A stretch of DNA of 64,000 bases from an uncultured Acidimicrobiales bacterium (GCA_958295755.1 OY282367.1:1492022-1556021); one strand, 5' to 3'; positions 33,966 through 43,636 are shown, counted from the first letter of the stretch. Notes: generated by a model not told the origin, from the sequence alone. Made by a program: numbers and translations.

Positions 33966-36803
33966 CTACATGCTCCAGCGGGGAAGGCCGATGTGGGTGA
34001 TTTGGACATCAGTGGTTCGAGGTTTGTGAGTGCGCTTTGCCACTTCTAAGGGGAATAGCATCGTATCATTTTTGGTGGCACAGAGGGTGTCTTCGCCTAT
34101 AAAAGCCGCCAACACTTTCGGGCTTCCAGAAGGGACTAGCTGCACTCCCATTCCGCCTCTTTTCTGAGACTGAAACTCATCGGTGAAGACAGCCTTGGCA
34201 GATGCCCCTTCACAGATGACGAACACGATGCTTTCTTCACTACTTTCTTCAGATGAGCTTTCTGCCCTCTCTCCGGTACTCGCCCCTGCCTTCACTCCTG
34301 CTTGATTTCCCACCTCCTGATTCCCGCCCTTGAAACTACCAGCCCCGACTACGGTGTCTTTGGCTTTCAGCTTCATCCCTATTACTCCAGCAACATTGAG
34401 GGTTTTCAGGGGAATTTCTGCGGCTTTGACGCGAAGTGCCATTCCGCCTGAAGTAACTGCCATGATCTCGTCTGTATCTAAGCATGGAAATACGGCAACT
34501 AAGCTGTCGCCCGCAGATAACTGGAACACATCTTGAGGGGCTGGGCGGGCAGTGCCTAAAGCTAAAGACGGCAAAGACTTCTCAAGCACTTCTGCTGAAA
34601 TGCGCTTAGCGATGCCCCCAGAGCTTACGAGCACCAACGAGCTTGGCTGACTGCTTTGTGATTTGCTACCATTTGCGAACAGATATAAGACTTCTTCGCT
34701 AGATTCTAAAGCGAACACCTTGTTTGCCAAAGTTCCACGGCTCGGGCCTCGTAACTCTGAAATCTCCCAGACCGAAGCTGGCACAGCGCGGCCCGCGCTG
34801 GTGATAGCCCAGATTAGACGGTCGGTCTGGGTCGCCGCTGCTGAGAGCAGCACATCGTGGGGGCGAGAGTTTTTCTTAGCAGGGTCGTCTATTCCTGCCC
34901 GCCCCACATAGCCGTTGGCAGAAAGCGTCACTAGGCATTCTTGCGACTCCACCTCTTCGGCATCGTCTGCTGAAGCAGTTGGCAAATCTGAAGGGTTTGC
35001 GAGTTTGGTGCGTCTCGGTTGACCGAACTCTTTTGCCACTTCACGCAGCTCTTGTTGCACAGCCTTTCGAAGCTCGGCTTCTGAACCTAGAAGCTTGTTG
35101 TGGCCATCTATGGCTTTTAGAAGTCCGTCTCGTTCGGCTGTGATTTTGCTTTGCTCCAAAGCTGTGAGGCGGCGCAGACGCAGCTCTAAAACAGCTTCGG
35201 CTTGTCGCTCGTTCAAGCCGATCTGTGCACAAAGCTCCCTGCGAGCTTCATCCACATTGGCAGAGCCTCTGATTATCGCCACTACTTCTTCAATGCGATC
35301 CAGAGCCAGCAAAAAACCTTCCAGAATTTCACATCGTGCCAAATCACGGCGGCGGCGGAAATGAGTGCGGCGAATCACCACGCTCAAGCGGTGATACAAA
35401 AAATGTCGGCAGATGTCCCAGTACGGAGCTGTCGTGGGAACCCCACGCACCAGAACCACATTGTTGATGGGCAAGCTGGCTTCCAGCGGGGTGTTGCCAT
35501 AGAGCTTGTCCAGCACTTTTGTGCCGTTCGCTCCGGGTTTCAGGTCGATCTGAATGCATAAGCCTCGCTCTCGGCCGGTGAGGTTGCGCACGCCTGTGAC
35601 TTCGGGCAGCTTCTCATCGGCGATGAGGCTCTTGACTTTAGCAACCACTCGCTCTGGGCCTACCATCCACGGAAGCTCTGTAATCACGATGGCTTCTCGT
35701 TTCTTGGTGGGATGGATAATTTCGGCTTTTGAGCGCAGCCGCAATGAACCTCGGCCTTCTTTATAGATCTCCCTCATCCCTTCATTTATCAAAATCCCTC
35801 CTGATGGGAAGTCTGGCCCTGGCATTGCTGCCAAGAATTTGTCCAGCTGTGCGTTTGATGGATCTTTGCCGCGAGGGGCTACGAGTTCTTTTGCCCGAAC
35901 CTCTGCCAACTCATCTGTGCCCATCTTTAAGAGTTGCTTGTGCGACACCCCCAACGACTGCTCTACCAACCCTCTAGTCGAGCTTTCTGCCGAGACTTCT
36001 GCCAAGCCTTCTGCCGAGCCTTCTTCGGCCCCCTCCTTAGCTCCAGCACTCTCCTTAGCCACGACCTTCAGCACTTCTTCCATCGCCTTTGTGATTTCCG
36101 TCACATTGTGAGGCAACATGTTGGTGGCCATTCCCACCGCTATCCCCGCCGACCCGTTGGCTAGCAAGTTCGCCAACATGGACGGCAAAAACTCTGGCTC
36201 CTCAGCCTCGCCATCGTAGCTGGGGCGGAAATCCACGGTGTCTTCGTCAATCTCAGCCAGCATCGCCATAGCCGCATCACTCAGCCGACATTCGGTGTAG
36301 CGCGCTGCGGCAGGCGGATCGTCAAGGGACCCGAAGTTACCCTGCGGGTCAACTAGCGTAACGCCGCGAGCGAAGTCTTGACCTAGCCGAACGAGCGTGT
36401 CGTACAAGGCAGCATCGCCGTGCGGATGATACTTCCCCATCGTCTCGCCCACCACACGGGCACACTTGCGATGCGGCGTGTCGGGACGAATGCCCATCCG
36501 TAACATCGCATACAAAATCCGCCGCTGCACAGGCTTCAGGCCGTCTCGCACATCTGGAATCGCCCGCGAAGTGATGACAGAGAGCGCATAAGCCAAAAAC
36601 GAATCCGACAGCTCCTTAGCCACCGGCACTTCTATTACATCCCGAGCAAAACCTTCCCCGCCAGAGATACCTTCCCCGCCAGATATACCCCCGCTTTCCG
36701 CCAGCACTTCGTCTGTCATATCGTCTAGCAAGTCGGCATCATCCAGCGTGAGCGGCGTATTCTTTGCGGCCATGAATTCCATCTTGGCACGCGATGGCTG
36801 CAA
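33966..36803 (-). CDS. parC: Type IIA DNA topoisomerase subunit A (topoisomerase IV ParC / gyrase A-like)
   Basis: 945 residues. The breakage-reunion domain has SYALSVI-like LAYALSVITSRAIPDVRDGL, HPHGDAALYDTLVRLGQ, and the catalytic Tyr in AAARYTECRLS. The C-terminal beta-pinwheel follows. QKRGGMG near the end resembles a degenerate GyrA box (Q-K/R-R-G-G-x-G), so gyrase versus topoisomerase IV is not settled. An Ala/Glu-rich insertion of roughly 70-80 residues (AEEGSAEGLAEVSAESS) splits the region before PGPDFPSGG. The longest frame starts at TTG 36803; ATG 36782 or 36773 are better candidates. It is 2 bp from the ferrochelatase gene upstream. Confidence 0.88.
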   Translation of the reverse strand: MQPSRAKMEFMAAKNTPLTLDDADLLDDMTDEVLAESGGISGGEGISGGEGFARDVIEVPVAKELSDSFLAYALSVITSRAIPDVRDGLKPVQRRILYAMLRMGIRPDTPHRKCARVVGETMGKYHPHGDAALYDTLVRLGQDFARGVTLVDPQGNFGSLDDPPAAARYTECRLSDAAMAMLAEIDEDTVDFRPSYDGEAEEPEFLPSMLANLLANGSAGIAVGMATNMLPHNVTEITKAMEEVLKVVAKESAGAKEGAEEGSAEGLAEVSAESSTRGLVEQSLGVSHKQLLKMGTDELAEVRAKELVAPRGKDPSNAQLDKFLAAMPGPDFPSGGILINEGMREIYKEGRGSLRLRSKAEIIHPTKKREAIVITELPWMVGPERVVAKVKSLIADEKLPEVTGVRNLTGRERGLCIQIDLKPGANGTKVLDKLYGNTPLEASLPINNVVLVRGVPTTAPYWDICRHFLYHRLSVVIRRTHFRRRRDLARCEILEGFLLALDRIEEVVAIIRGSANVDEARRELCAQIGLNERQAEAVLELRLRRLTALEQSKITAERDGLLKAIDGHNKLLGSEAELRKAVQQELREVAKEFGQPRRTKLANPSDLPTASADDAEEVESQECLVTLSANGYVGRAGIDDPAKKNSRPHDVLLSAAATQTDRLIWAITSAGRAVPASVWEISELRGPSRGTLANKVFALESSEEVLYLFANGSKSQSSQPSSLVLVSSGGIAKRISAEVLEKSLPSLALGTARPAPQDVFQLSAGDSLVAVFPCLDTDEIMAVTSGGMALRVKAAEIPLKTLNVAGVIGMKLKAKDTVVGAGSFKGGNQEVGNQAGVKAGASTGERAESSSEESSEESIVFVICEGASAKAVFTDEFQSQKRGGMGVQLVPSGSPKVLAAFIGEDTLCATKNDTMLFPLEVAKRTHKPRTTDVQITHIGLPRWSM
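36655..36692. repeat. 15-18 bp tandem repeat in the 5' end of the topoisomerase A gene
   Basis: CCTTCCCCGCCAGA(G/T)ATA is present twice, encoding GISGGEG-GISGGEG just before the conserved domain. It is one more repeat expansion in a dispensable N-terminal tail. Confidence 0.65.
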
Positions 36804-36804
36804 T

Positions 36805-38001
36805 TCAGTGAATTCTGCAGCAGTTAGATGGGCAGATATCAGGCAAGGCTGGGAAATTTCCCACAGCTTTCAACCCGGATTCGAAGACTTTACCCTTGGA
36901 TTCGACATCTTTGTGCTCTGAGCTTGCGTCAACTCGCTCGGCTATGAGCTTGGCGATCAGGTCGGCAAAGTCAGATGACCCCCCAACGGTGGCGGCACGG
37001 CGGAAACCTAGCTTAAAATCTTCAGCCGTTAGATGGGCCACCCTGTCCAAGTCGTTGATTACTTCCATGTGGTCTGAGATAAACCCAATAGGCACCACCA
37101 CAACTGCCTGACAGCTACCTTCTCTATCGGGGCCTCTGCCGAAGAATGCCACGGCGGGGAGATGATCGTTGATGTCAGGTTCTAGCCAACGCACTTGCGG
37201 CGGCCCACTACGGCTCTGCCATACCAAATCCCAACCATGTGGCATAGACGGCTTTGCTTCGACTACCGATTTACCTACTGCTCTCACCCCAACTGACAAA
37301 TCTTTGACCATATCTACACTCTTTGCCTCATCTTCGCTTACTCTGCCCTGAACTAAATCATCCCAATCCACGGCTTCCGTCACTAAGCGGGATGCTTCTC
37401 GCAGTTGCGCCTCGTAATCGCAAACACTCGCCGTCTCTTGAGGCAGGCTGTGGGCGGTGAAGATTATCCGCACGCCGTCCAGTGGCACGCCTTCACCAAG
37501 CAGCTCCCCCACTGATGTCTCGACTGCTTCAGCCTGAAGCTTGATGAAGTCGGGATGATTGAAGAATCCCCGCAACTTATGAATCTCAACCCCAGTGCCC
37601 TCACATGCGGCTGCTATGTCTTCCAGATACTGCCGACAACTTGGATAAGAAGAAAACCCAGAAGTCACAAAAGCGAGAGCGCGGCGCACCCCATCAGCTT
37701 CCATCTCTCTAACGGTGTCGCGCAAATACGGATGCCAGTTGCGATTACCCAGATATACCGGCATGGGGTTGCCCGACTCTTCCAATGCCTGTTTCAATCG
37801 TTCAGCCAAATCTCTGTTCAGCCTGTTCGCAGGACTGCCCCCGCCATGCGAATGATAAACAGCCGCCACCTCCGCCAGCCGCTCTTCAGGAATGTCACGA
37901 CCCTGAGCGACATTCATCAAGAACGGCCGCACATCCTCCGGCTTCTCCGGCCCCCCAAATGACACAATAACTACAGCATCATATAGATCTGCCCGAACCA
38001 T
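36805..38001 (-). CDS. hemH: Ferrochelatase (coproporphyrin ferrochelatase type)
   Basis: 398 residues. The enzyme inserts iron into the porphyrin; in actinobacteria the substrate is coproporphyrin III (family knowledge). Conserved points are VVIVSFGGPEKPEDV at the start, GNRNWHPYLRDTV, IIFTAHSLPQ (catalytic His) and GFISDHMEVINDLD (metal-handling Glu). The C-terminal CPSNCC cluster plus the Cys in SYPSCRQYLED fit the [2Fe-2S]-binding Cys set of actinobacterial ferrochelatases. An acidic insert of about 45 residues (VQGRVSEDEAKSVDMVKDLS) interrupts the middle. HemQ at 61338-62060 completes the pathway. It is first in an operon with the topoisomerase genes. Confidence 0.9.
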   Translation of the reverse strand: MVRADLYDAVVIVSFGGPEKPEDVRPFLMNVAQGRDIPEERLAEVAAVYHSHGGGSPANRLNRDLAERLKQALEESGNPMPVYLGNRNWHPYLRDTVREMEADGVRRALAFVTSGFSSYPSCRQYLEDIAAACEGTGVEIHKLRGFFNHPDFIKLQAEAVETSVGELLGEGVPLDGVRIIFTAHSLPQETASVCDYEAQLREASRLVTEAVDWDDLVQGRVSEDEAKSVDMVKDLSVGVRAVGKSVVEAKPSMPHGWDLVWQSRSGPPQVRWLEPDINDHLPAVAFFGRGPDREGSCQAVVVVPIGFISDHMEVINDLDRVAHLTAEDFKLGFRRAATVGGSSDFADLIAKLIAERVDASSEHKDVESKGKVFESGLKAVGNFPALPDICPSNCCRIH

Positions 38002-38140
38002 AGTTCCAAGGTTAGACGGCGAACGACTTATCCCCCAGCTAGCAAGGAACCGGCGTGTGAGTTCCAGAGGCTAGCAAGAATTAAAAAAGAAACGCTATTG
38101 CCTTGCAGTTACACCAGAGTCTCAGAAGTAGTCTGTATGC
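38002..38140. promoter_or_regulatory. Divergent intergenic region between hemH and the crotonase gene
   Basis: 139 bp holding the promoters of both transcription units. A GAACCGG / GAGTTCCAGAGG stretch and an AT-rich AAGAATTAAAAAAGAAACG run are seen. A -10 element cannot be assigned with confidence. Confidence 0.4.
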
Positions 38141-38854
38141 ATGAGCAATTTATTTCATACAGAAATGCACGGCGATGTGGCAGTGATAAAGTTTGACGAC
38201 GGCAAAGCTAATGTTTTGTCGTTGGCTGCTAGCCAAGAGCTACTGGGGCAACTAGACATCTTGGAAGACGAGGCCAAAGCTTTAGTCTTGGCAGGCCGCG
38301 AAGGTTTCTTCTCGGCAGGCTTTGACTTGAAGGTTATGCAGGGGGGCGACTCAGATGCTACGCGGAAAATGATCGCTTCAGGAGTGGATTTGTTTTTGCG
38401 GCTTTACACCTACGGACTGCCCGTGGTGTCGGCTTGCACGGGGCATGCGCTAGCTGCAGGAGCGATACTGCTGATGTGTTCCGATGTGCGCATCGGCGCG
38501 TCTGGTAGCTTCAAGATAGGTCTCAACGAGGTGGCAGCGGGGATGCCAGTGCCAGCTTTCTTGGCAGAGATAGCCTCAGACAGGCTTTCTCGCAGACACT
38601 ACTCTCATGCCACCATGCTGGCTCGGCTGTATTCGCCCACCGAAGCTGTGGATGCTGGCTTCTTGGACGAAGTGGCAAGCGACCGCGAAGCTACTGTGGA
38701 GGCTGCCATAAACCAAGCTACGACTTTGGCAGAGACACTTTATCAAAAGCCTTTCCGCATCACTAGAGAGACTGTGCGGGGGGCTGCTGCTGAGCGGATC
38801 AGAGGCTCATTGGGCGATGACATTACTAGTTTGATGAACCACCCACTAGACTAA
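38141..38854 (+). CDS. Enoyl-CoA hydratase/isomerase (crotonase) family protein
   Basis: 237-residue crotonase. The oxyanion-hole segments are LAGREGFFSAGFDL and HALAAGAILLMCSDVRIGA; the region with the catalytic acid is FKIGLNEVAAGMPVP. Its short length and GHALAAGA form resemble small enoyl-CoA hydratases/isomerases of fatty-acid metabolism. The exact acyl-CoA is unknown. It is followed 4 bp later by the NfuA-like gene, so the two are co-transcribed. Confidence 0.86.
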   Translation: MSNLFHTEMHGDVAVIKFDDGKANVLSLAASQELLGQLDILEDEAKALVLAGREGFFSAGFDLKVMQGGDSDATRKMIASGVDLFLRLYTYGLPVVSACTGHALAAGAILLMCSDVRIGASGSFKIGLNEVAAGMPVPAFLAEIASDRLSRRHYSHATMLARLYSPTEAVDAGFLDEVASDREATVEAAINQATTLAETLYQKPFRITRETVRGAAAERIRGSLGDDITSLMNHPLD

Positions 38855-38858
38855 AGTC

Positions 38859-39470
38859 ATGACCACAGCCACTGAAACAATTCTGGATGTCTCTGAAACA
38901 GCCTTAGCCAAAGTGTTGCAGATTCGTGAAGGCGAAGATGACGGCGAAACGTTAGGTCTGCGGGTGGAAATCACCGGCACCAGCGGGGCCGACTACACCT
39001 ACGACCTCACCTTCGACCCAATAGATGAAGCCCCTGAGGATGCCAAAGTCTACGAAGTCGCCGACCTTACCCTCATAGTCCCCGCCAACAGCGTGGAAAA
39101 CCTGACAGGTGCCACCTTAGATCTCCCCTCCAACCCTATGCAAGGTGGCCTAGTAATCCGCAACCCCAATAAGCCAGACCTCCTAGAAGGCCACGACATA
39201 GAACTTTCAGGTCCCTTGGCCGACAAGCTCCAACAACTTCTAGACCGCCATATCAACCCATCTCTAGCGGCCCACGGCGGATATGCCTCCCTAGAGCGCG
39301 TGGAAGATACAGTCGTCTATATCTCAATGGGTGGAGGTTGCCAAGGTTGCGCCATGAGTGCAGCAACTCTGCGCGAGGGCATCACGGCGATGATCAGCCA
39401 AGCCCTCCCCGAAGTAACTCAAGTAATAGATGTAACCGACCACGACGCTGGCGAAAACCCCTATTACTAA
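38859..39470 (+). CDS. nfuA: NfuA-like Fe-S cluster carrier
   Basis: 203 residues. The N-terminal half resembles the A-type (HesB/IscA) fold (GLRVEITGTSGADYTYDLTF ... VADLTLIVPANSVENLTGAT). The C-terminal half is a NifU-like domain with GGGCQGCAMSAATLREGI (CxxC) that binds a [4Fe-4S] cluster. This two-domain layout is that of NfuA, which delivers clusters to target enzymes such as LipA (family knowledge); LipA is present at 56.6 kb. Confidence 0.9.
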   Translation: MTTATETILDVSETALAKVLQIREGEDDGETLGLRVEITGTSGADYTYDLTFDPIDEAPEDAKVYEVADLTLIVPANSVENLTGATLDLPSNPMQGGLVIRNPNKPDLLEGHDIELSGPLADKLQQLLDRHINPSLAAHGGYASLERVEDTVVYISMGGGCQGCAMSAATLREGITAMISQALPEVTQVIDVTDHDAGENPYY

Positions 39471-39478
39471 ACAAAAAA

Positions 39479-41476
39479 CTATTTGGCAATCCAGTCGGTG
39501 GCAGTTTGGATTATGCCTTTGGCGTCTAGTCCGAAACTGCTAAGGATGGTGTCGGCTGATCCATGTGGGATGTAGGTTTGAGGGACACCTAGCACTATTA
39601 CATCGGGCACTATTACATCGGGGGGTAGTTTGGCGTCGGGGAGAGACTTAGCACCGGTCTCGTATAGCTTCTTGTGTAGCTTCTCGTGTAGCTCGTTCAT
39701 TTTGCGGGTGATGTGTTCACCTGCGCCACCAAACTTTAAGCCGTCTTCTACGGTTATCACTAGATCGTGGCGGGCGGCGTCTTTTAGCATTTCTTCGTCG
39801 GGGGGAGTTACTATGCGCACATCCCAGACTGTTGTTTTGATGCCCCGCTTAGTTAAAGTCTCTGCTGCTTCTTTGGAAGCAGTCAGCATTTTACCCACTG
39901 CCAATATGCAGATTTTGCCATCTTGGGAAGGACTCCCAGAAGCAGCAGCAGAATCACCAGCAGAACTAGTAACATCAGCAACTATATCGGGATGGTTAAC
40001 TTCTAACACGCCTTCCCTCATTACACGCCTCGCTCGCAGACCACTTCCTATATCGGTTTCTTCCACATGGGGGGCAGCTGTTTTTGACCATCGGATAGCT
40101 ACCGGGCCTGACTCTATCTCCAAAGCGTCTTCTAACATTACTTGAAGCTCTTGATATGACGAAGGGGCCATCAGTGTCATACCGGGGATTTTTGTGAGCA
40201 ACACCATATCTAGCACGCCGTGGTGTGAAGCTCCGTCATCGCCAGTGATGCCTGCACGATCCAGAGCAAATACCACTGGTTGGCGCAACAATCCCACATC
40301 CAGATTCACTTGGTCTATGGCGCGTGTCAAAAAAGTGGAATAGATAGCCACCACAGGTCGCAGACCTCCCATCGCCATACCTGCTGCTGCTGTAACGGCG
40401 TGCTGCTCGGCGATACCCACATCAAAGCAACGGTCGGGGAAACGTTCGGCGAACTGCAACAAGCCAGTGGAATCAGGCATAGCGGCAGTTAGGGCTACCA
40501 CCTCCGGTCGCCGCTCGGCGATCTTGATCAAAGTTTCGGCGAAGGCTTCTGTGTAGCTACCTTCTTTCAGAGCCGAGGTGTCGTGCATACGCTTGATAGG
40601 GTCGTTTTCTGCTGGGGCATGGCCGCGACCTTTTTCAGTGAGCACATGAACAACCACAGGCTCGTTTAGCTGGGCAGCATTGCGCAGAGCCCGTTCTACG
40701 CCTGCTATGTCGTGTCCATCAAAAGGACCTGTATAGCGCACGCCCAGATGCTCAAAGAATGTCAACGGCTCCCACATTTCACGGACTCCAGCTTTCACAG
40801 CATCCAGAGCCCTCTCCATCTGGTGCCCCACTATTGGTAGCTCGCGGATCAGCCGCTCGGCACGATTCTGCTGGCGCAGGTAGTGGGGGTTGATACGCAA
40901 GCGAGCTAGGCTCTCCCCCAGCTTGGAAACCGTTGGGGCATACGAGCGTCCGTTGTCGTTGAGCACGATAACCACTGGGCATCCTGAATGACCCAAGTTA
41001 TTCAAGCCTTCAAAAGCCATCCCGCCAGTCATGGCACCGTCACCGATGACGGCAACAACTCTGCGGCGGCGGGCACCTACAGCCGCTTCAAAAGCTGTGG
41101 CCAGCCCGTGAGCGTAGCTGAGGCTTGTGGAGGCGTGGCTGTTTTCTATCCAGTCGTGCGGCGATTCTTCTCTTGAGGGATATCCCGATAGCCCACCGCC
41201 TTGGCGTAGCTCGTCAAACTGCGAGGAACGGCCGGTGACAATCTTGTGCACATAGGCTTGGTGACCTGTGTCCCACAAAATGGCATCGTGGGGCGAGTTG
41301 AACACCCTGTGAATAGCTAAAGTAAGCTCCACCACACCTAAGTTAGGGCCGAGATGTCCGCCCACGGCTGAGACTTTTTCTACGATGAACTCGCGTATCT
41401 CTTGGCAAAGGGTGTCTAGCTCGACACGGCTCAAGCCTCGCAAATCGCTGGGCTGGTAGATGTTGGATAGAAGCAT
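39479..41476 (-). CDS. dxs: 1-deoxy-D-xylulose-5-phosphate synthase
   Basis: 665-residue thiamine-diphosphate enzyme for the first step of the MEP isoprenoid pathway. The GHLGPNLGVVELTLAIHRVF start, WDTGHQAYVHKIVTGR, the TPP motif GDGAMTGGMAFEGLNNLGH and DRAGITGDDGASHHGVLDM are clear. Length is normal. The C-terminal segment carries a 15-bp tandem repeat (39596-39625) producing PDVIV-PDVIV, plus a small insertion of KLHEKLHKKLYET type. Confidence 0.95.
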   Translation of the reverse strand: MLLSNIYQPSDLRGLSRVELDTLCQEIREFIVEKVSAVGGHLGPNLGVVELTLAIHRVFNSPHDAILWDTGHQAYVHKIVTGRSSQFDELRQGGGLSGYPSREESPHDWIENSHASTSLSYAHGLATAFEAAVGARRRRVVAVIGDGAMTGGMAFEGLNNLGHSGCPVVIVLNDNGRSYAPTVSKLGESLARLRINPHYLRQQNRAERLIRELPIVGHQMERALDAVKAGVREMWEPLTFFEHLGVRYTGPFDGHDIAGVERALRNAAQLNEPVVVHVLTEKGRGHAPAENDPIKRMHDTSALKEGSYTEAFAETLIKIAERRPEVVALTAAMPDSTGLLQFAERFPDRCFDVGIAEQHAVTAAAGMAMGGLRPVVAIYSTFLTRAIDQVNLDVGLLRQPVVFALDRAGITGDDGASHHGVLDMVLLTKIPGMTLMAPSSYQELQVMLEDALEIESGPVAIRWSKTAAPHVEETDIGSGLRARRVMREGVLEVNHPDIVADVTSSAGDSAAASGSPSQDGKICILAVGKMLTASKEAAETLTKRGIKTTVWDVRIVTPPDEEMLKDAARHDLVITVEDGLKFGGAGEHITRKMNELHEKLHKKLYETGAKSLPDAKLPPDVIVPDVIVLGVPQTYIPHGSADTILSSFGLDAKGIIQTATDWIAK
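39596..39625. repeat. 15-bp tandem repeat in dxs
   Basis: CACTATTACATCGGG occurs twice in tandem near the 3' end of dxs, duplicating five residues. Confidence 0.75.
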
Positions 41477-41555
41477 AAGGTTGGTAGTTGCTGGGTATAG
41501 ATGGCTTGGCTGGAGAGGGTATATCGGGTGGGTATCTCTTGACTATATTTCTTGG

Positions 41556-42416
41556 CTATTTCTGACGGTTTTTCTCTCGGTTATGCCTGTTGGTGAATTG
41601 CGTCCACTTGTGGTGTAGCTTATCGCCTGCGAAATAGCCAATGGCGAGTGCACCCATTCCGCCCACTGCATCTAACCAATAGTGGTTAGCGGTCACGATG
41701 ATGGCAAAGAGCACAGATATGGGATAAATAACCACTAAAGCCTTGGCGGCTGTGTGCCTCATACGGGGATACAAAATCATCGTGCACCAGCCCGCCCAGG
41801 CAAAATGCAAGCTAGGCATGGCTGCATATTGGTTGGAAATTCGCGAGAAAGTTCCCGAGTTATACGACCACAGTCCTCCCCACTCTTTGACTGTGTCTAC
41901 AAAGCCGTAGAGATCCATATTGGCTCCAAACTCCGCTATTGGAGCACCTAGCAATCTGGGCGGCATAAGCGGAAATAGCGAATAGCCGATGAGTCCCAAC
42001 CCTGTTGTTATCAAACCTATAGTGCGCCAACGGGCAAAATCTTTCGGGAAGCGCACATACAGCCATACCAGCACTGCTGTGGTAATGGCGAAATGGAAAA
42101 AACCATAAAACACATTCCAGAAACGTATGAACCATGTCCAATCCAAGAACAAGTTTTGAATGCGATGCTCTTGGAACAGGCCGAAAAATCGCTCTATGGC
42201 TATGACCACCTCCGCGTTGTCAAAAGCCTCCTGCCAAGAGACCGAATCTGAGCCGAACTGGTTGCGGATGACCGAATAGATGAAATAGAAAAATGCTATG
42301 ACCAGTATCTCTACCCACCAGCGCAGACCTATCTTTTTGCGTAGCTCACTGTAATCGCTGAAATAGTCGCGCACTGCCGTAGCTGATTTGGCAATAGTGG
42401 CAGAGTTTCGATTCAC
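41556..42416 (-). CDS. PAP2-superfamily membrane protein (inositol-phospholipid/phosphatase-like)
   Basis: 286-residue protein with about six membrane helices. The PAP2 active-site motifs are AAMPSLHFAWAGW (P-S-x-H) and ANHYWLDAVGG (H-x4-D). The layout is that of the AUR1/inositol phosphorylceramide synthase-like PAP2 branch, which transfers phosphoinositol or hydrolyses lipid phosphates. GTG at 42416 has a near-perfect AAGGAGG site 6-7 bases upstream, which decides the start over the TTG at 42434. It is located beside the flippase-like gene and 11 kb from inositol-3-phosphate synthase. A role in inositol lipids is inference. Confidence 0.75.
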   Translation of the reverse strand: MNRNSATIAKSATAVRDYFSDYSELRKKIGLRWWVEILVIAFFYFIYSVIRNQFGSDSVSWQEAFDNAEVVIAIERFFGLFQEHRIQNLFLDWTWFIRFWNVFYGFFHFAITTAVLVWLYVRFPKDFARWRTIGLITTGLGLIGYSLFPLMPPRLLGAPIAEFGANMDLYGFVDTVKEWGGLWSYNSGTFSRISNQYAAMPSLHFAWAGWCTMILYPRMRHTAAKALVVIYPISVLFAIIVTANHYWLDAVGGMGALAIGYFAGDKLHHKWTQFTNRHNREKNRQK

Positions 42417-42435
42417 TTTTGTCCTCCTTATCAAC

Positions 42436-42487
42436 TTTTAGCCCTGTCAACTTCTGGCTCTGTCAACTTTTGGCCCTGTCAACTTCT
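42436..42487. repeat. 18-bp tandem repeat between the flippase-like and PAP2 genes
   Basis: Copies of CAACTT(T/C)T(G/A)GC(C/T)CTGT repeat about three to four times across the 3' end of the flippase-like gene and into the leader of the PAP2 gene. Confidence 0.65.
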
Positions 42488-43614
42488 GCGCTATCTCTGG
42501 AGTCGCATGAATCTGCATCTTGGGGACTATGAGCCACTTCCGACAAGGCTGCTTCTCCTTCAGCCAAGTCTTGCAAAATGGTGACCTCTTCTCGCCTCTT
42601 CCCACCAAATACTAGTGGAATAACCCCCACAAGACTGGTAAGCAATGTCAAAATCCCCAGCAGGAGACCAAACAAAGTCGCTTCGCTGTCGGCAACTCCG
42701 AGACTCGACAAGAAGAACACGAACAACCCTTCGCGCACCCCGAAACCCCCTATAGAAATAGGCAGCACCTGCGCTATAAGCACCGCTGGCAAAAACACCA
42801 TTACTGCCGTGATACTCACCCCTTCTATGCCCAAAGCTGCTATAGCACAGCGAGCCGACAGCACCAAGACGAACTGGTATATCAGCGCGGCAGCTATTAG
42901 CCCTAAAGCATCTCTACGGTTGTTTTTGAGACTTTCAAGCCCCTGATGTAAAGCGTGAATATAACGCAGTAAGCCTTTGTGTCTACCTAGCCTGCGGCCT
43001 ACAACCTCATGGCCTACCACAAATATCACAACTGCCAAGCTAGCCAAAGTCACCAAAGCCAAAATGAACGCCGTTCGGCTCTGCGCCCCCAGCGATCTCA
43101 GTCCAGGATCTAAAATAAAACCCAAAAGTATGAGAATCGGCAGAGCAATCCAGCCACTCAAACGCTCAAACACCACCGATGTGAAGCTCTTAGGGGTGTC
43201 TTTCACATCTTTACGCAAGCGAGCGATGCGCACAATGTCGCCACCGATAGAGGTGGGCAAGAAGTTGGATGTAAACTGCCCTGCCATAAAATGTGAAAAT
43301 AATCTGCTGAAGTTCTCCTTGAGTCCAATGGCGTGCACCATTTGGCTCCACCTGAAAGTGGCAGCTACGAAGGAAAGCAGGGTAAGAGCGAAGGCTGCGA
43401 CAATCCAAAAGATCGTCCAAAAATCCCAGTCGGGGAAGTTTGAGAGTAAAGTTGAGGGCCCTTGATCATCGTTAGTACGCCAGAGCAGATAAGCCAGCAG
43501 ACAAACGCTGACGACCAGCTGCAAGAAGAAGATCCCTAACCGTCTATTCTTCTTCATATATAGGAAATTCAGTTTAGTCTTCGGGCATTCATTTTCGGGG
43601 AGTTGGCTGAGCAT
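42463..43614 (-). CDS. Flippase-like (lysylphosphatidylglycerol synthase-type, UPF0104) integral membrane protein
   Basis: 383 residues with about eight hydrophobic helices. RLFSHFMAGQFTSNFLPTSI followed by GGDIVRIARL is the hallmark of the UPF0104/LPG synthase transmembrane family, and VLPISIGGFGVREGLFVFFL is its second block. No catalytic LPG synthase domain is attached, so it is a stand-alone membrane domain, sometimes suggested to translocate lipids. The start is uncertain: ATG 43614 or ATG 43557 (MKKNRRLG). It is divergent from tldD with only 22 bp between the annotated starts. It overlaps no other gene. Confidence 0.78.
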   Translation of the reverse strand: MLSQLPENECPKTKLNFLYMKKNRRLGIFFLQLVVSVCLLAYLLWRTNDDQGPSTLLSNFPDWDFWTIFWIVAAFALTLLSFVAATFRWSQMVHAIGLKENFSRLFSHFMAGQFTSNFLPTSIGGDIVRIARLRKDVKDTPKSFTSVVFERLSGWIALPILILLGFILDPGLRSLGAQSRTAFILALVTLASLAVVIFVVGHEVVGRRLGRHKGLLRYIHALHQGLESLKNNRRDALGLIAAALIYQFVLVLSARCAIAALGIEGVSITAVMVFLPAVLIAQVLPISIGGFGVREGLFVFFLSSLGVADSEATLFGLLLGILTLLTSLVGVIPLVFGGKRREEVTILQDLAEGEAALSEVAHSPQDADSCDSRDSAEVDRAKS

Positions 43615-43636
43615 TAGCTACGATAGCATCAGAGCT

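Noticed and set aside
39630..40145. 171-residue plus-strand open frame opposite dxs
   Set aside because: Antisense to conserved transketolase-domain sequence; no motif or ribosome site.
42977..43465. 162-residue plus-strand open frame opposite the flippase-like gene
   Set aside because: It is the complement of conserved membrane helices; no independent support.
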